The notes beneath the pieces were generated by a model that saw only the letters and a program-made list of their open reading frames with translations, was not told where the DNA came from and did no database searches. Below, piece by piece: positions 53,419 through 60,361 of a DNA stretch of 64,000 nt; the first letter of the stretch is position 1; every line of letters begins with the position of its first letter. The stretch comes from Lachnospiraceae bacterium KH1T2 (GTDB lineage: Bacteria; Bacillota; Clostridia; Lachnospirales; Lachnospiraceae): assembly GCA_900114405.1 (NCBI GenBank), contig FOSY01000013.1, positions 32,422 through 96,421 of the forward strand, read 5' to 3'. Position numbers and translations under genes: made by a program.

Positions 53419-54684
53419 ATGCAGTTTCTTAAATCTGTAGCAAAAGCGTACAATAACGTTAGCCTGATCATCAGGATTCTTTGTGGACTGATCGTAGGCG
53501 TGATACTTGCTCTTACAGTTCCCGGAGCACAGTGGATAGGCATCTTTGGAAATATCTTTGTAGGTGCATTAAAAGGCATTGCACCGATCTTGGTATTTGT
53601 CCTTATCACCTCAGCTCTTACACAGGGTTCAGGTAAGCTCGATAAAAGATTTGGCTTTGTCATTGCACTTTATCTCATAACTACTACACTTGCTTCTGTC
53701 ACAGCTGTGGTAGTCAGCTTCATATGGCCGACAACCCTTAAGCTTGCTAATAAGGCTGAGGCAGACACTATTCCTTCCGGAATTGGGGAGGTGCTTGGAA
53801 ATCTCTTTACAAATGCAGTTGCAAACCCGGTTGCGTCACTTGTAAATGCTAACTATATCGGAATACTTTTCTGGGCAGTACTTACAGGAATCGCGCTCAA
53901 TCAGGTTGCACATGACGAGACAAAGAAGGTTCTTCTCAATGCGGCAGAGGCAGTATCACAGTGTGTTCGCTGGATAATCAACCTTGCACCTTTCGGAATC
54001 ATGGGACTGGTATTTACCAATGTTTCCACGAGCGGTCTTTCAATATTTACTGACTATGGAAGGCTCGTGCTCGTACTTGTCGGATGTATGCTGTTTGCAG
54101 CATTTGGCATCAATGCTATCGTCGTATTTATAGTTCTTAGAAGAAATCCATATCCGCTTATCTGGAGATGTGTCAAGACGAGCGGACTTACTGCATTTTT
54201 CACAAGAAGTTCAGCAGCAAACATTCCCGTAAATATGAATACCTGTGAAAGATTAGGACTTGATAAGGATGTTTACTCAGTATCAATACCGCTTGGTGCG
54301 ACTATAAACATGGATGGCGCAGCTATCACGATCGCTATAATGACACTTGCAGCTGCTAATACTATGGGAGTTCAGGTGGATTTCGGCTCAGCGCTTATAC
54401 TTTCACTCCTTTCAACACTCGCAGCGTGCGGTGCATCAGGAGTTGCAGGCGGTTCGCTTCTCCTCATCCCAATGGCATGTTCACTCTTTGGAATTTCCAA
54501 TGACATCGCGATGCAGGTGGTTGCAGTAGGCTTTATCATAGGTGTTATCCAGGACTCAGTAGAAACAGCTCTTAACTCTGCCGGAGACGTTGTCTTTGCA
54601 GCAACAGCAGAGTATGCCCAGTGGATGAAGGAAGGAAAAGAACTTCCTACATTCCTTGGAGGAAATAAAAAAGTAGATATCTGA
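53419..54684 (+). CDS. sstT: Serine/threonine Na+ symporter SstT
   Basis: A 421-residue dicarboxylate/amino acid:cation symporter (SLC1 fold). 'RILCGLIVGVILALTVPGAQ' begins the transport core; 'TRSSAANIPVNMNTCERLGL' is the first re-entrant loop and 'IPLGATINMDGAAITIAI' carries the Na+/substrate NMDG motif. 'LAACGASGVAGGSLLLIPMA' is the second loop. The ASG and NMDG spacing fits SstT, which imports serine and threonine with sodium. GGAAAGGGG precedes the ATG. Serine uptake would feed pyruvate formation and thus PflB, which is inference. Confidence 0.95.
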   Translation: MQFLKSVAKAYNNVSLIIRILCGLIVGVILALTVPGAQWIGIFGNIFVGALKGIAPILVFVLITSALTQGSGKLDKRFGFVIALYLITTTLASVTAVVVSFIWPTTLKLANKAEADTIPSGIGEVLGNLFTNAVANPVASLVNANYIGILFWAVLTGIALNQVAHDETKKVLLNAAEAVSQCVRWIINLAPFGIMGLVFTNVSTSGLSIFTDYGRLVLVLVGCMLFAAFGINAIVVFIVLRRNPYPLIWRCVKTSGLTAFFTRSSAANIPVNMNTCERLGLDKDVYSVSIPLGATINMDGAAITIAIMTLAAANTMGVQVDFGSALILSLLSTLAACGASGVAGGSLLLIPMACSLFGISNDIAMQVVAVGFIIGVIQDSVETALNSAGDVVFAATAEYAQWMKEGKELPTFLGGNKKVDI

Positions 54685-54733
54685 TATTGAAAAAAGTCGA
54701 TAAAAAATTATATCGTCTTATTTTGCCGGGTCT

Positions 54734-54776
54734 TTTAATAGGAAATTGCGCCGTCAAGGCACAATTTCCTATTAAA
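54734..54776. terminator. Long palindrome after sstT
   Basis: A perfect 15-bp inverted repeat TTTAATAGGAAATTG/CAATTTCCTATTAAA with an inner GCC/GGC. It is longer than a usual terminator and may also be a dispersed palindromic repeat. It marks the left edge of the RHS-remnant island. Confidence 0.65.
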
Positions 54777-54821
54777 TTTATCCAGATGATATATCATCAC
54801 AATGCAACATTTAGACTTAAT

Positions 54822-55226
54822 TTAACAGTGTTTTAAATCTCCATGTACAACATCATCAACTTGTATCAAATCCTTTCTGGTGTATTTATAATAAAAACCA
54901 TCAATACAACTAAATTCATCCTTCCATGCTGGTATATAATATTCATCCAAACCTATAAGAACTTTAACCCTATATTTACAACCAATTTGAACATTATTCT
55001 CTATTATTTTACAATATACCGCTCCAGTATCTTCTCCAAATACTACTTTTCCTAGTAATTGTATCTTACATTCATATATTCCCCCTAGTATCATACTATC
55101 AAAATTTATGTTACTAACCATTGCAGAGCAATCAAAACATACGTCTTTTGTTCCTGTCTTAACGTTAAGCAATTCAACATCTCTTGTCATAGCGTAATCT
55201 TTAATTGTCAAAACTTTATATAACAT
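54822..55226 (-). CDS. Candidate RHS-locus immunity protein, 134 residues
   Basis: A soluble 134-residue protein without signal peptide, beginning 'MLYKVLTIKDYAMTRDVELL'. It is beta-rich with several Cys ('DVCFDCSAM', 'GGIYECKIQ') and ends 'VVHGDLKHC'. Family not recognised. GGAG lies 11 bases before the ATG. It is the last of a row of small same-strand genes interleaved with RHS fragments, the typical place of immunity genes, and its AT-richness matches the island rather than the flanks. Function inferred from context only. Confidence 0.55.
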   Translation of the reverse strand: MLYKVLTIKDYAMTRDVELLNVKTGTKDVCFDCSAMVSNINFDSMILGGIYECKIQLLGKVVFGEDTGAVYCKIIENNVQIGCKYRVKVLIGLDEYYIPAWKDEFSCIDGFYYKYTRKDLIQVDDVVHGDLKHC

Positions 55227-55297
55227 TTATTACTTTTCTCCTATTAAGAGTGTTGTCTTCCAGATATCAGCTAACATAACCCTAAAGACTGTACTTT

Positions 55298-55750
55298 CTA
55301 CTGATGTTTTAATTCATTGCAAATATGCTTTAATTCATTTTCATTCATATTAACTATTCTTATTTCTAACAATTCCTTACTCTTTGATATCCCTAAATAT
55401 ATATTTTCAATTCTGATATAATTTTCGACTCCAACTCCAGATAGTTGTATTTTTACTCCGTTGTTATAAACAAAAGTCTTAAATGTTTTGCATTCTTTCC
55501 TATTAAATTTTAATTTAGTATGAACTTCATCCTTACTATATATTGATAAATAATCATTAATAAAATAGTATTCCTCCGATAATAACAAAGTAATTCTTTT
55601 TAGTTCACCACTATACTCACCCAATGCAAATTCAAGCAGTGATTTAGTACCTTTTTCATAAAAATAAAACTTTAATATTTCACCATCATCATTTATTCTT
55701 ATTTTCATTGGAATGTAATCTTCATTATCTATAATTACAGTATTACTCAT
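55298..55750 (-). CDS. Candidate RHS-locus immunity protein, 150 residues
   Basis: A soluble 150-residue protein ('MSNTVIIDNEDYIPMKIRIN' start), charged, with 'FALGEYSGELKRITLLLSEE' and a C-terminal 'ELLEIRIVNMNENELKHICN'. No family recognised. GGAG is eight bases before the ATG. It follows RHS fragment A (55795-55855), whose frame ends in TAG only about 20 bases before this start, so the pair looks like a shrunken toxin-immunity unit. Confidence 0.55.
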   Translation of the reverse strand: MSNTVIIDNEDYIPMKIRINDDGEILKFYFYEKGTKSLLEFALGEYSGELKRITLLLSEEYYFINDYLSIYSKDEVHTKLKFNRKECKTFKTFVYNNGVKIQLSGVGVENYIRIENIYLGISKSKELLEIRIVNMNENELKHICNELKHQ

Positions 55751-55751
55751 A

Positions 55752-55856
55752 ACATAATCTCCTAGTGTTTTGACACATTCATAATTAAACTTATGTCATA
55801 GCTGTAGCTTCCGATAAGGTTAGCATTGTTATCATAAATTTCTGAAACATCACGAA
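55752..55856 (-). pseudogene. RHS core fragment A with short tail
   Basis: About 60 bases match the main RHS gene at 4750-4810. In the RHS frame it reads 'VSEIYDNNANLIGSYSYD' and then changes to an unrelated 'ISLIMNVSKH' before a stop. A stop codon also lies directly before it, so only some 20 RHS codons remain. Confidence 0.75.
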
Positions 55857-55926
55857 TAAGTTAACTTACACTTTTAATACTACTCAACTTTTAGCTATTC
55901 ACTATTATCTGGTGCATTTTAAATTT

Positions 55927-56346
55927 TTAAGCATAATATCCTCTCTTAAAGATTATTACGCTCTCAATTTTTTCATTCACTTTCTCTTTATAAGGAACGT
56001 AGACACCTATCCCATATTTATAAGATGTGAAACCTGTATCATCGATTTCCAAATTTGGATCCTTTTTTAAGAAGATTTTTTCTAATTCTATATAATACTC
56101 ACTAAACAAATCTATTTTGCAAAACATTACTTTAGAATTTCTAGTGAACTCAATAGCTTCACACCTTCCTTGCTCATCAAAATATACAAAAAAATCCTCA
56201 TACATGTCGATATCATTTTCATCAAAATTATTTCTTCGTATCTTTGAAGGTACTCTACATATTATTTTTTTTATATCTTCTGAAGTCAATCCAAATTGCA
56301 CTTCATCAAAGCCTTCATTTGACTTTATATGATATATTTTCTGCAT
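55927..56346 (-). CDS. Candidate RHS-locus immunity protein, 139 residues
   Basis: A soluble 139-residue protein. 'VQFGLTSEDIKKIICRVPSK', 'FFVYFDEQGRCEAIEF' and 'TSYKYGIGVYVPYKEKVNEK' form a pattern I have seen in small proteins next to polymorphic toxins, though I cannot name the family. No signal peptide or membrane helix. A GGATATAAGTT ribosome binding region precedes the ATG. It is in series with the other island genes. Confidence 0.55.
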   Translation of the reverse strand: MQKIYHIKSNEGFDEVQFGLTSEDIKKIICRVPSKIRRNNFDENDIDMYEDFFVYFDEQGRCEAIEFTRNSKVMFCKIDLFSEYYIELEKIFLKKDPNLEIDDTGFTSYKYGIGVYVPYKEKVNEKIESVIIFKRGYYA

Positions 56347-56401
56347 AACTTATATCCTACCTTCCTGTCCAAAAGCAATATTGTCATAAATAAGTTTTTC
56401 A

Positions 56402-56872
56402 TCATTTCTCATTAAACACATAATGTTTATCTGTATATGTATCCATAAATCTCCAGTATTCATCCTCACTTGCCGCATTGACAAAAATCTCTATACAATA
56501 TCCTTTGCTTAAAAAAATACTTACATCTCCATCATCATTTTCTGCAATATCCAATATTTCAAGTGGCAAATCAGGCTTAATCTCATTTTCAACCATCTTA
56601 TCAAAATAATTACTTCCATATTTCTCCCAATCATCCCAATTTTTATTCTCATCACAGACATTATAAATATCACGGTTTCCAACTATTAATTTCTTATCCT
56701 TTTTTATTCTGAACGGACACTGTATATGAAATGTTTGCTTATTTTTTAGTTTCTTTTTTCCAAGTACACTCGTATATTCAATTTCTTTTCCAAGTCCGAT
56801 TTCAACCATATCAGATATTCTATCAATTCTCCTTATTTCCGTTTCTTTGATAAGTTTTTTTAATCCTATCAT
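56402..56872 (-). CDS. Candidate RHS-locus immunity protein, 156 residues
   Basis: A soluble 156-residue protein. ATG at 56872 has GGAGG 11 bases upstream; a GTG two codons earlier is less likely. 'FHIQCPFRIKKDKKLIVGNR', 'DIYNVCDENKNWDDWEKYGS' and 'GDVSIFLSKGYCIEIFVNAA' are the notable segments. Family not recognised. It is the first intact gene after the palindromic element at 56975-57022. Confidence 0.55.
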   Translation of the reverse strand: MIGLKKLIKETEIRRIDRISDMVEIGLGKEIEYTSVLGKKKLKNKQTFHIQCPFRIKKDKKLIVGNRDIYNVCDENKNWDDWEKYGSNYFDKMVENEIKPDLPLEILDIAENDDGDVSIFLSKGYCIEIFVNAASEDEYWRFMDTYTDKHYVFNEK

Positions 56873-56974
56873 TAACACACATACCTCCTAGTATAACTGT
56901 TTTTTATAATCTCGACTAAATTCTAATGATGCCTTCACACTATGGTTTTAAGCTTAGATTTTTCAAAATTAATT

Positions 56975-57022
56975 CGGGGCCATTACACTAAGATGATCAA
57001 TCATCGTAATGCAACAGCCCCG
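56975..57022. repeat. IS1182-end-like palindromic element, copy 2
   Basis: CGGGGC...GCCCCG ends with inner CATTAC/GTAATG and GATGAT/ATCATC stems. It is homologous to the element at 2586-2632. On the minus strand it starts GGGGCTGTTGCATTA, like the GGGGCTGTCGCACTA at 63586. The 57,030-57,120 stretch beside it seems to be a decayed 3' end of a gene like the one at 2745. Confidence 0.6.
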
Positions 57023-57164
57023 TACAGCATATTTCTTCAATAATTTTTATTTCTTTAAGTATTTTATCATAAGAAAATACAATTGCATGTTGATGAGTCA
57101 TAATACCAATTAGTAGGATTTTGATAGTTTGATAGTTTCACATATGCAAAATTAACAAGTTCTC

Positions 57165-57603
57165 TTACTGCAAATATATTCCTATCACCATTTCTCTAAT
57201 TCCCAATACAATACAGAATATCGAAAATGCAATCACAATTATAGCCATCGCATAAAGAAAAACTTTTCCGCCGATTCCATCATTCCCCCATCTTGCTTCT
57301 GCAGCACTTGCTATCCCTGCATTTAACAAAATTACGCCAAAAAAGATTCCGTGAATTGACCTATAATACTCTTGTCCAGTTTTTAAGCTTATGACTGCCA
57401 TTATTACTGTAAATACAAACATTATTTCCATCGAAAAGGTCATAAGAGCACTTGCTATTGAACATGTATCAATCTTTCTAGTAAAAAAAAAGCAACCTGC
57501 TCCATTTTTCAGACAACTGAATATCTACACCTCTGTCCTTACTTGTATATGCAATAATATAAACAATCACTTCTAAAACTGCTATTTCAACATACCTTAT
57601 CAT
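57165..57603 (-). pseudogene. Small membrane protein gene interrupted by a nine-T run
   Basis: The frame from ATG 57603 ('MIRYVEIAVLEVIVYIIAYT') stops at TAG right after a run of nine T (57483-57491). Removing one T joins it to the downstream frame ('TRKIDTCSIASALMTFSMEI'), giving one membrane protein of about 145 residues with four helices. The downstream part alone would start at ATG 57443, which has no ribosome binding site. The gene is either broken, phase-variable by slippage, or the run is a sequencing error. AGGAAGG precedes 57603. Confidence 0.75.
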
Positions 57604-57682
57604 CTAGTAATAAGTTCCTTCCTCTTGCAACAAGAATTTCTTTTTTCACCAACAAGTTCCTTTTAAGTACGCTTTCAATAGC

Positions 57683-57985
57683 CTAGAAAATCAACTTCCT
57701 ATTTCTTGAATCCCACATCTCTGAATCTTTTTTTATTATGTATGACTTATCCATCATCTGAACCATATAATTATCATTTATCCATTCTACAAAAGCTGAT
57801 GTCCCATAATTACATGCAACTTTTTCTCCATTAAATATAATCCAATATTTATGGTTATTACATTTATCATATATCCATTTTAGAAAATCCGCATATAGTA
57901 TTTCTACATCAACACGAATAACGTCAGGAATATATACTATATCCGCATATTCCATGTTCTCATCGTAAAAACAATTAATAATCAT
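57683..57985 (-). CDS. Candidate RHS-locus immunity protein, 100 residues
   Basis: A soluble 100-residue acidic protein ('MIINCFYDENMEYADIVYIP' start, 'KYWIIFNGEKVACNYGTSAF' in the middle). Family not recognised. GGAGG lies eight bases before the ATG. It starts only 27 bases after the stop of the upstream gene, so the two are probably co-transcribed and may act together. Confidence 0.55.
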   Translation of the reverse strand: MIINCFYDENMEYADIVYIPDVIRVDVEILYADFLKWIYDKCNNHKYWIIFNGEKVACNYGTSAFVEWINDNYMVQMMDKSYIIKKDSEMWDSRNRKLIF

Positions 57986-58012
57986 ATAAGCTCCCTCCTA
58001 ACCTAACGATTA

Positions 58013-58342
58013 TTACAACGAGTTCATTATCTCTTCCAAAGTATCTGCATAACAATCAAATTCATAGTTTACTCCATTTTTTGTCCCTCTATACCAAATG
58101 TCATGTTCACCTTTTGCCGTTACAATGTAATAACTATAAAATTTGATAATTATTTCCGGATAAATTAATTGATAATTCTGTTGTTTAATATACTCACTAT
58201 CGGCCTTTCCAAAACATTCTGTATAATTATAATCACCATTCAAATCTAGTACATAGCACTTCCCGCAAAGCTCTGTCAGTATATCCATCTTAATCCCATA
58301 CTTTTTCTCATATTCTTCCACCTGTCTTTTCGATGATTTCAT
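58013..58342 (-). CDS. Candidate immunity protein coupled to a toxin-tail remnant
   Basis: A soluble protein of 109 residues from the ATG at 58342 (GGGAG eight bases upstream), or 116 from the ATG at 58363, which overlaps the toxin-tail stop as ATGA. 'EYEKKYGIKMDILTELCGKC' and 'YSYYIVTAKGEHDIWYRGTK' are notable. No family recognised. The direct coupling to the remnant at 58360-58431 marks it as the immunity gene of that lost toxin. Confidence 0.65.
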   Translation of the reverse strand: MKSSKRQVEEYEKKYGIKMDILTELCGKCYVLDLNGDYNYTECFGKADSEYIKQQNYQLIYPEIIIKFYSYYIVTAKGEHDIWYRGTKNGVNYEFDCYADTLEEIMNSL

Positions 58343-58359
58343 TATTGTTTCTCCCATAA

Positions 58360-58431
58360 TCATAAAGTAAATTTATCTATAATATTTCCCATATCATCTA
58401 AAACAATATGATAATCCCACTTCGTCTTAAA
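58360..58431 (-). pseudogene. Toxin-tip C-terminal remnant (23 codons)
   Basis: Reads 'FKTKWDYHIVLDDMGNIIDK' plus three residues and TGA. The W-x-Y-H-x-V pattern resembles the ends of papain-like toxin domains, though this is too short to be sure. It is fused, out of frame, to the RHS core fragment before it; everything between the core and this tail is deleted. Confidence 0.6.
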
Positions 58432-58517
58432 TAAACCTCTTAACCTTTGGGTCATAGTATCGACTATTAAGGTAGTACCATCCTGTCTCTACATCGCAGT
58501 AATAACCTCTGTAGCGA
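58430..58517 (-). pseudogene. RHS core fragment B
   Basis: Matches the main RHS gene at 4594-4681 with a few differences. It encodes 'YRGYYCDVETGWYYLNSRYY' and on to 'DPKVKRFI', then a stop where the main gene continues NRD. This is the conserved junction between RHS core and toxin tip. Confidence 0.85.
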
Positions 58518-58602
58518 TTCTATAGCTAAATTATTTGCACCATCAGTTACAATTATAATAACTTTAAGAAAAATTAGTGAATCCTATAATGTTTGACTAT
58601 GC

Positions 58603-58636
58603 AAAAAAATCGGTGATCATCATGACCACCGATTTT
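58603..58636 (-). terminator. Terminator within the RHS-remnant island
   Basis: AAAATCGGTG/CACCGATTTT, a 10-bp perfect stem followed by T-rich sequence on the minus strand, downstream of the SUKH-like gene. Confidence 0.85.
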
Positions 58637-58693
58637 AATAAAAATAAACACTTAACCTGACACTTTCTTTCACTTACATCAACGAACTGCTAT

Positions 58694-58787
58694 TCATAAT
58701 GTTTTCCATTTGTTGACATCATTTCCAGTCTCACAAGCGATGTTTTCCTTGTCATCATAGCCGTATTCCCAGTTCTTTGTATTATAA
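58694..58787 (-). pseudogene. RHS YD-repeat fragment C
   Basis: About 30 bases (58747-58778) match the main RHS gene near 5244-5275. In frame it reads 'YNTKNWEYGYDDKENIACET' against 'SWEYGYDDNGNITYET' in the intact protein, then runs to a stop after 'NKWKTL'. It lies directly after the SUKH-like gene. Confidence 0.7.
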
Positions 58788-59357
58788 TCACTGCAAATAT
58801 CTTTTTGCTAATTCTGAATTTAAATCAATACCATTTGCGTCTACAATTTCATCCCAATAATATACATTTGCAAAATTAATACTCCACCACTTTGAAAACA
58901 GTTCATCTAAAGACTGTGCCAACACCAATCCATGTAAGTTCTTTCCTGCATCGTATACTTCATGCTCATAAAACACAATCTTACCATTTCTTGAGTCAAC
59001 GCAAAATGCATCACCATTATCAAACCAAAAAACGGGGTACCAATTCATTATATCGTCTTTTATTCCAAGTTCATCATCTTCTATATCATATAAATCTTTC
59101 ATCATTTCAATCAGATGCTTATTTTCTTCGATAATCATATTATCCGGTATAAATTCCACTTCTCCAATAATTTTTCCATTTTCATCGCACCATGAAATTT
59201 CAAATTGACTATAATTTATATATATTTCTCTAATACTTTCACTAATTTCAAATGGTAATATGACTTCTTTATTTTCTTTTTTGAATTGTACTTTATGCTT
59301 TACAAATTTATAGTTCATTTGTATATAATTCAACAATTCACCAAAATAGTCTATCAT
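58788..59357 (-). CDS. SUKH/SMI1-like immunity protein
   Basis: A 189-residue soluble protein. The C-terminal half 'WYPVFWFDNGDAFCVDSRNG', 'KIVFYEHEVYDAGKNLHGLV' and 'AQSLDELFSKWW' follows the SUKH (SMI1/KNR4) pattern, a widespread immunity superfamily against nuclease-type toxins. GGAGG is very close to the ATG. A short frame ending 'VLENLIMEDL' overlaps the start by ATGA and may be the last trace of a toxin tip. It is downstream of another immunity candidate on the same strand. Confidence 0.7.
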   Translation of the reverse strand: MIDYFGELLNYIQMNYKFVKHKVQFKKENKEVILPFEISESIREIYINYSQFEISWCDENGKIIGEVEFIPDNMIIEENKHLIEMMKDLYDIEDDELGIKDDIMNWYPVFWFDNGDAFCVDSRNGKIVFYEHEVYDAGKNLHGLVLAQSLDELFSKWWSINFANVYYWDEIVDANGIDLNSELAKRYLQ

Positions 59358-59413
59358 AAATCCTCCATTATTAAATTTTCCAAAACCGTTTTCATTATTC
59401 TAAAATGCATAAA

Positions 59414-59863
59414 TTATTCGCAATATTCATATTTTTTCTCTTTAGAATCAATTCTTATATAGCAAGTATGGCTTTTTTCTTTATCACGAATACTACAAAT
59501 AAATAATTCACCTATATCACACCAATACTCTTGAATAATTGTCAATCTCCATTCCCCATTATTTACTTTAAGAATCACATCCTCCAAATCACAATATTTT
59601 TTTATAATTACAATTTCACCTGATATTTCTTTAACAGATTCATAAAATATATCCACATTTTCTATATCACAATTATATAATTTCAAAAAGGCATCATGTA
59701 CTCTACAATACTCTTCATTTTCCTTTTTCTTAACCCAAATACCTCTTGAATTAAAGGAAAACTGTACTATATTATCCGAAATAGAAATATTATCTATTGT
59801 ACAATCTGATACTAATACTTTGGGATATAAATCCTCACACAGTTTAATTATTCTGTTACTCAT
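59414..59863 (-). CDS. Immunity protein coupled to the toxin-tail remnant
   Basis: A 149-residue soluble protein from the ATG at 59863 ('MSNRIIKLCEDLYPKVLVSD'). Its start codon overlaps the toxin-tail stop as TAATG, the classical toxin-immunity coupling. An upstream in-frame ATG at 59881 lies inside the toxin tail and is less likely. 'NIVQFSFNSRGIWVKKKENE'-type segment (seen as 'SFNSRGIWVKKKENEEY') and 'WRLTIIQEYWCDIGELFICS' are notable. Family not recognised. The toxin body is gone but this gene is intact. Confidence 0.7.
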   Translation of the reverse strand: MSNRIIKLCEDLYPKVLVSDCTIDNISISDNIVQFSFNSRGIWVKKKENEEYCRVHDAFLKLYNCDIENVDIFYESVKEISGEIVIIKKYCDLEDVILKVNNGEWRLTIIQEYWCDIGELFICSIRDKEKSHTCYIRIDSKEKKYEYCE

Positions 59864-59985
59864 TAGGCAAACTCCATCCATTCTCTAAAATCCATTTTTT
59901 TAGCTGTCAATTTAGGAATTTTGTTCCCTCCTACATCATGCCAAGTGCCATCACAGTTTAATGCTACCTCATCATCGCCAAAATG
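59863..59985 (-). pseudogene. Toxin-tip C-terminal remnant (40 codons)
   Basis: Reads 'HFGDDEVALNCDGTWHDVGG' and then 'NKIPKLTAKKMDFREWMEFA' to a TAA that overlaps the next ATG. The D-G-T-W-H-D and K-L-T elements are like the ends of several polymorphic nuclease tips. It is joined directly to the RHS N-terminal remnant in a different frame, so the whole RHS body and most of the toxin were deleted. Confidence 0.7.
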
Positions 59986-59987
59986 TA

Positions 59988-60235
59988 TATGAAGCTTCCT
60001 TCTTTTTCATAGCTTATATCTTCTGAATAAATGATTTTTTTGACCGAATGGTCAGACATTTGAAAAGATCTGGAATCAGCCGTCCTTTCATACACGATTT
60101 CGACCGGCTTAGAATTAAAACTCTGAGAATCATCTGCCGCATAGTACATCCCCGTATCTTCAGAAATGTCCATGGCATTGTCAGACATGGTTTCATCAAC
60201 ACTTCGTGGCTGAGGCTCCTCACTCTCAGCCGCTG
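59988..60235 (-). pseudogene. RHS N-terminal fragment, duplicate of 10693-10940
   Basis: About 248 bases align without gaps to the N-terminal part of the intact RHS gene, with roughly ten mismatches counted by eye. It encodes 'MSDNAMDISEDTGMYYAADD' and so on. The start codon and signal peptide are missing; beyond 60235 the sequence resumes with CTGACGAAATGCA, which in the intact locus lies upstream of the gene (11129-11141), so the start region was deleted. Confidence 0.9.
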
Positions 60236-60260
60236 ACGAAATGCAGTTTTACAAAGAACA

Positions 60261-60285
60261 AAGAATCCGACTTTGTCGGATTCTC
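60261..60285 (-). terminator. ECF operon terminator
   Basis: GAATCCGAC/GTCGGATTC with a three-base loop and TTTGTTCTTTG after it on the minus strand, about 75 bases past the ecfT stop. Confidence 0.8.
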
Positions 60286-60361
60286 CGCGCATATAGGAAT
60301 TTCAACGGAATTTCATATAAGAAAAGTTTTCACCGACTTTTTATTGCACTTTTTTAATCTC

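Noticed and set aside
55200..55297. Short frame ending 'LADIWKTTLLIGEK' as a toxin tail
   Set aside because: It overlaps the end of the upstream immunity candidate and shows no toxin-like pattern; chance openness is likely.
60014..60292. A separate 92-codon gene antisense-shifted from the RHS remnant
   Set aside because: It is an alternative frame across the duplicated RHS N-terminus and the ECF terminator. A similar overlapping frame occurs in the intact RHS gene, so it is a shadow.
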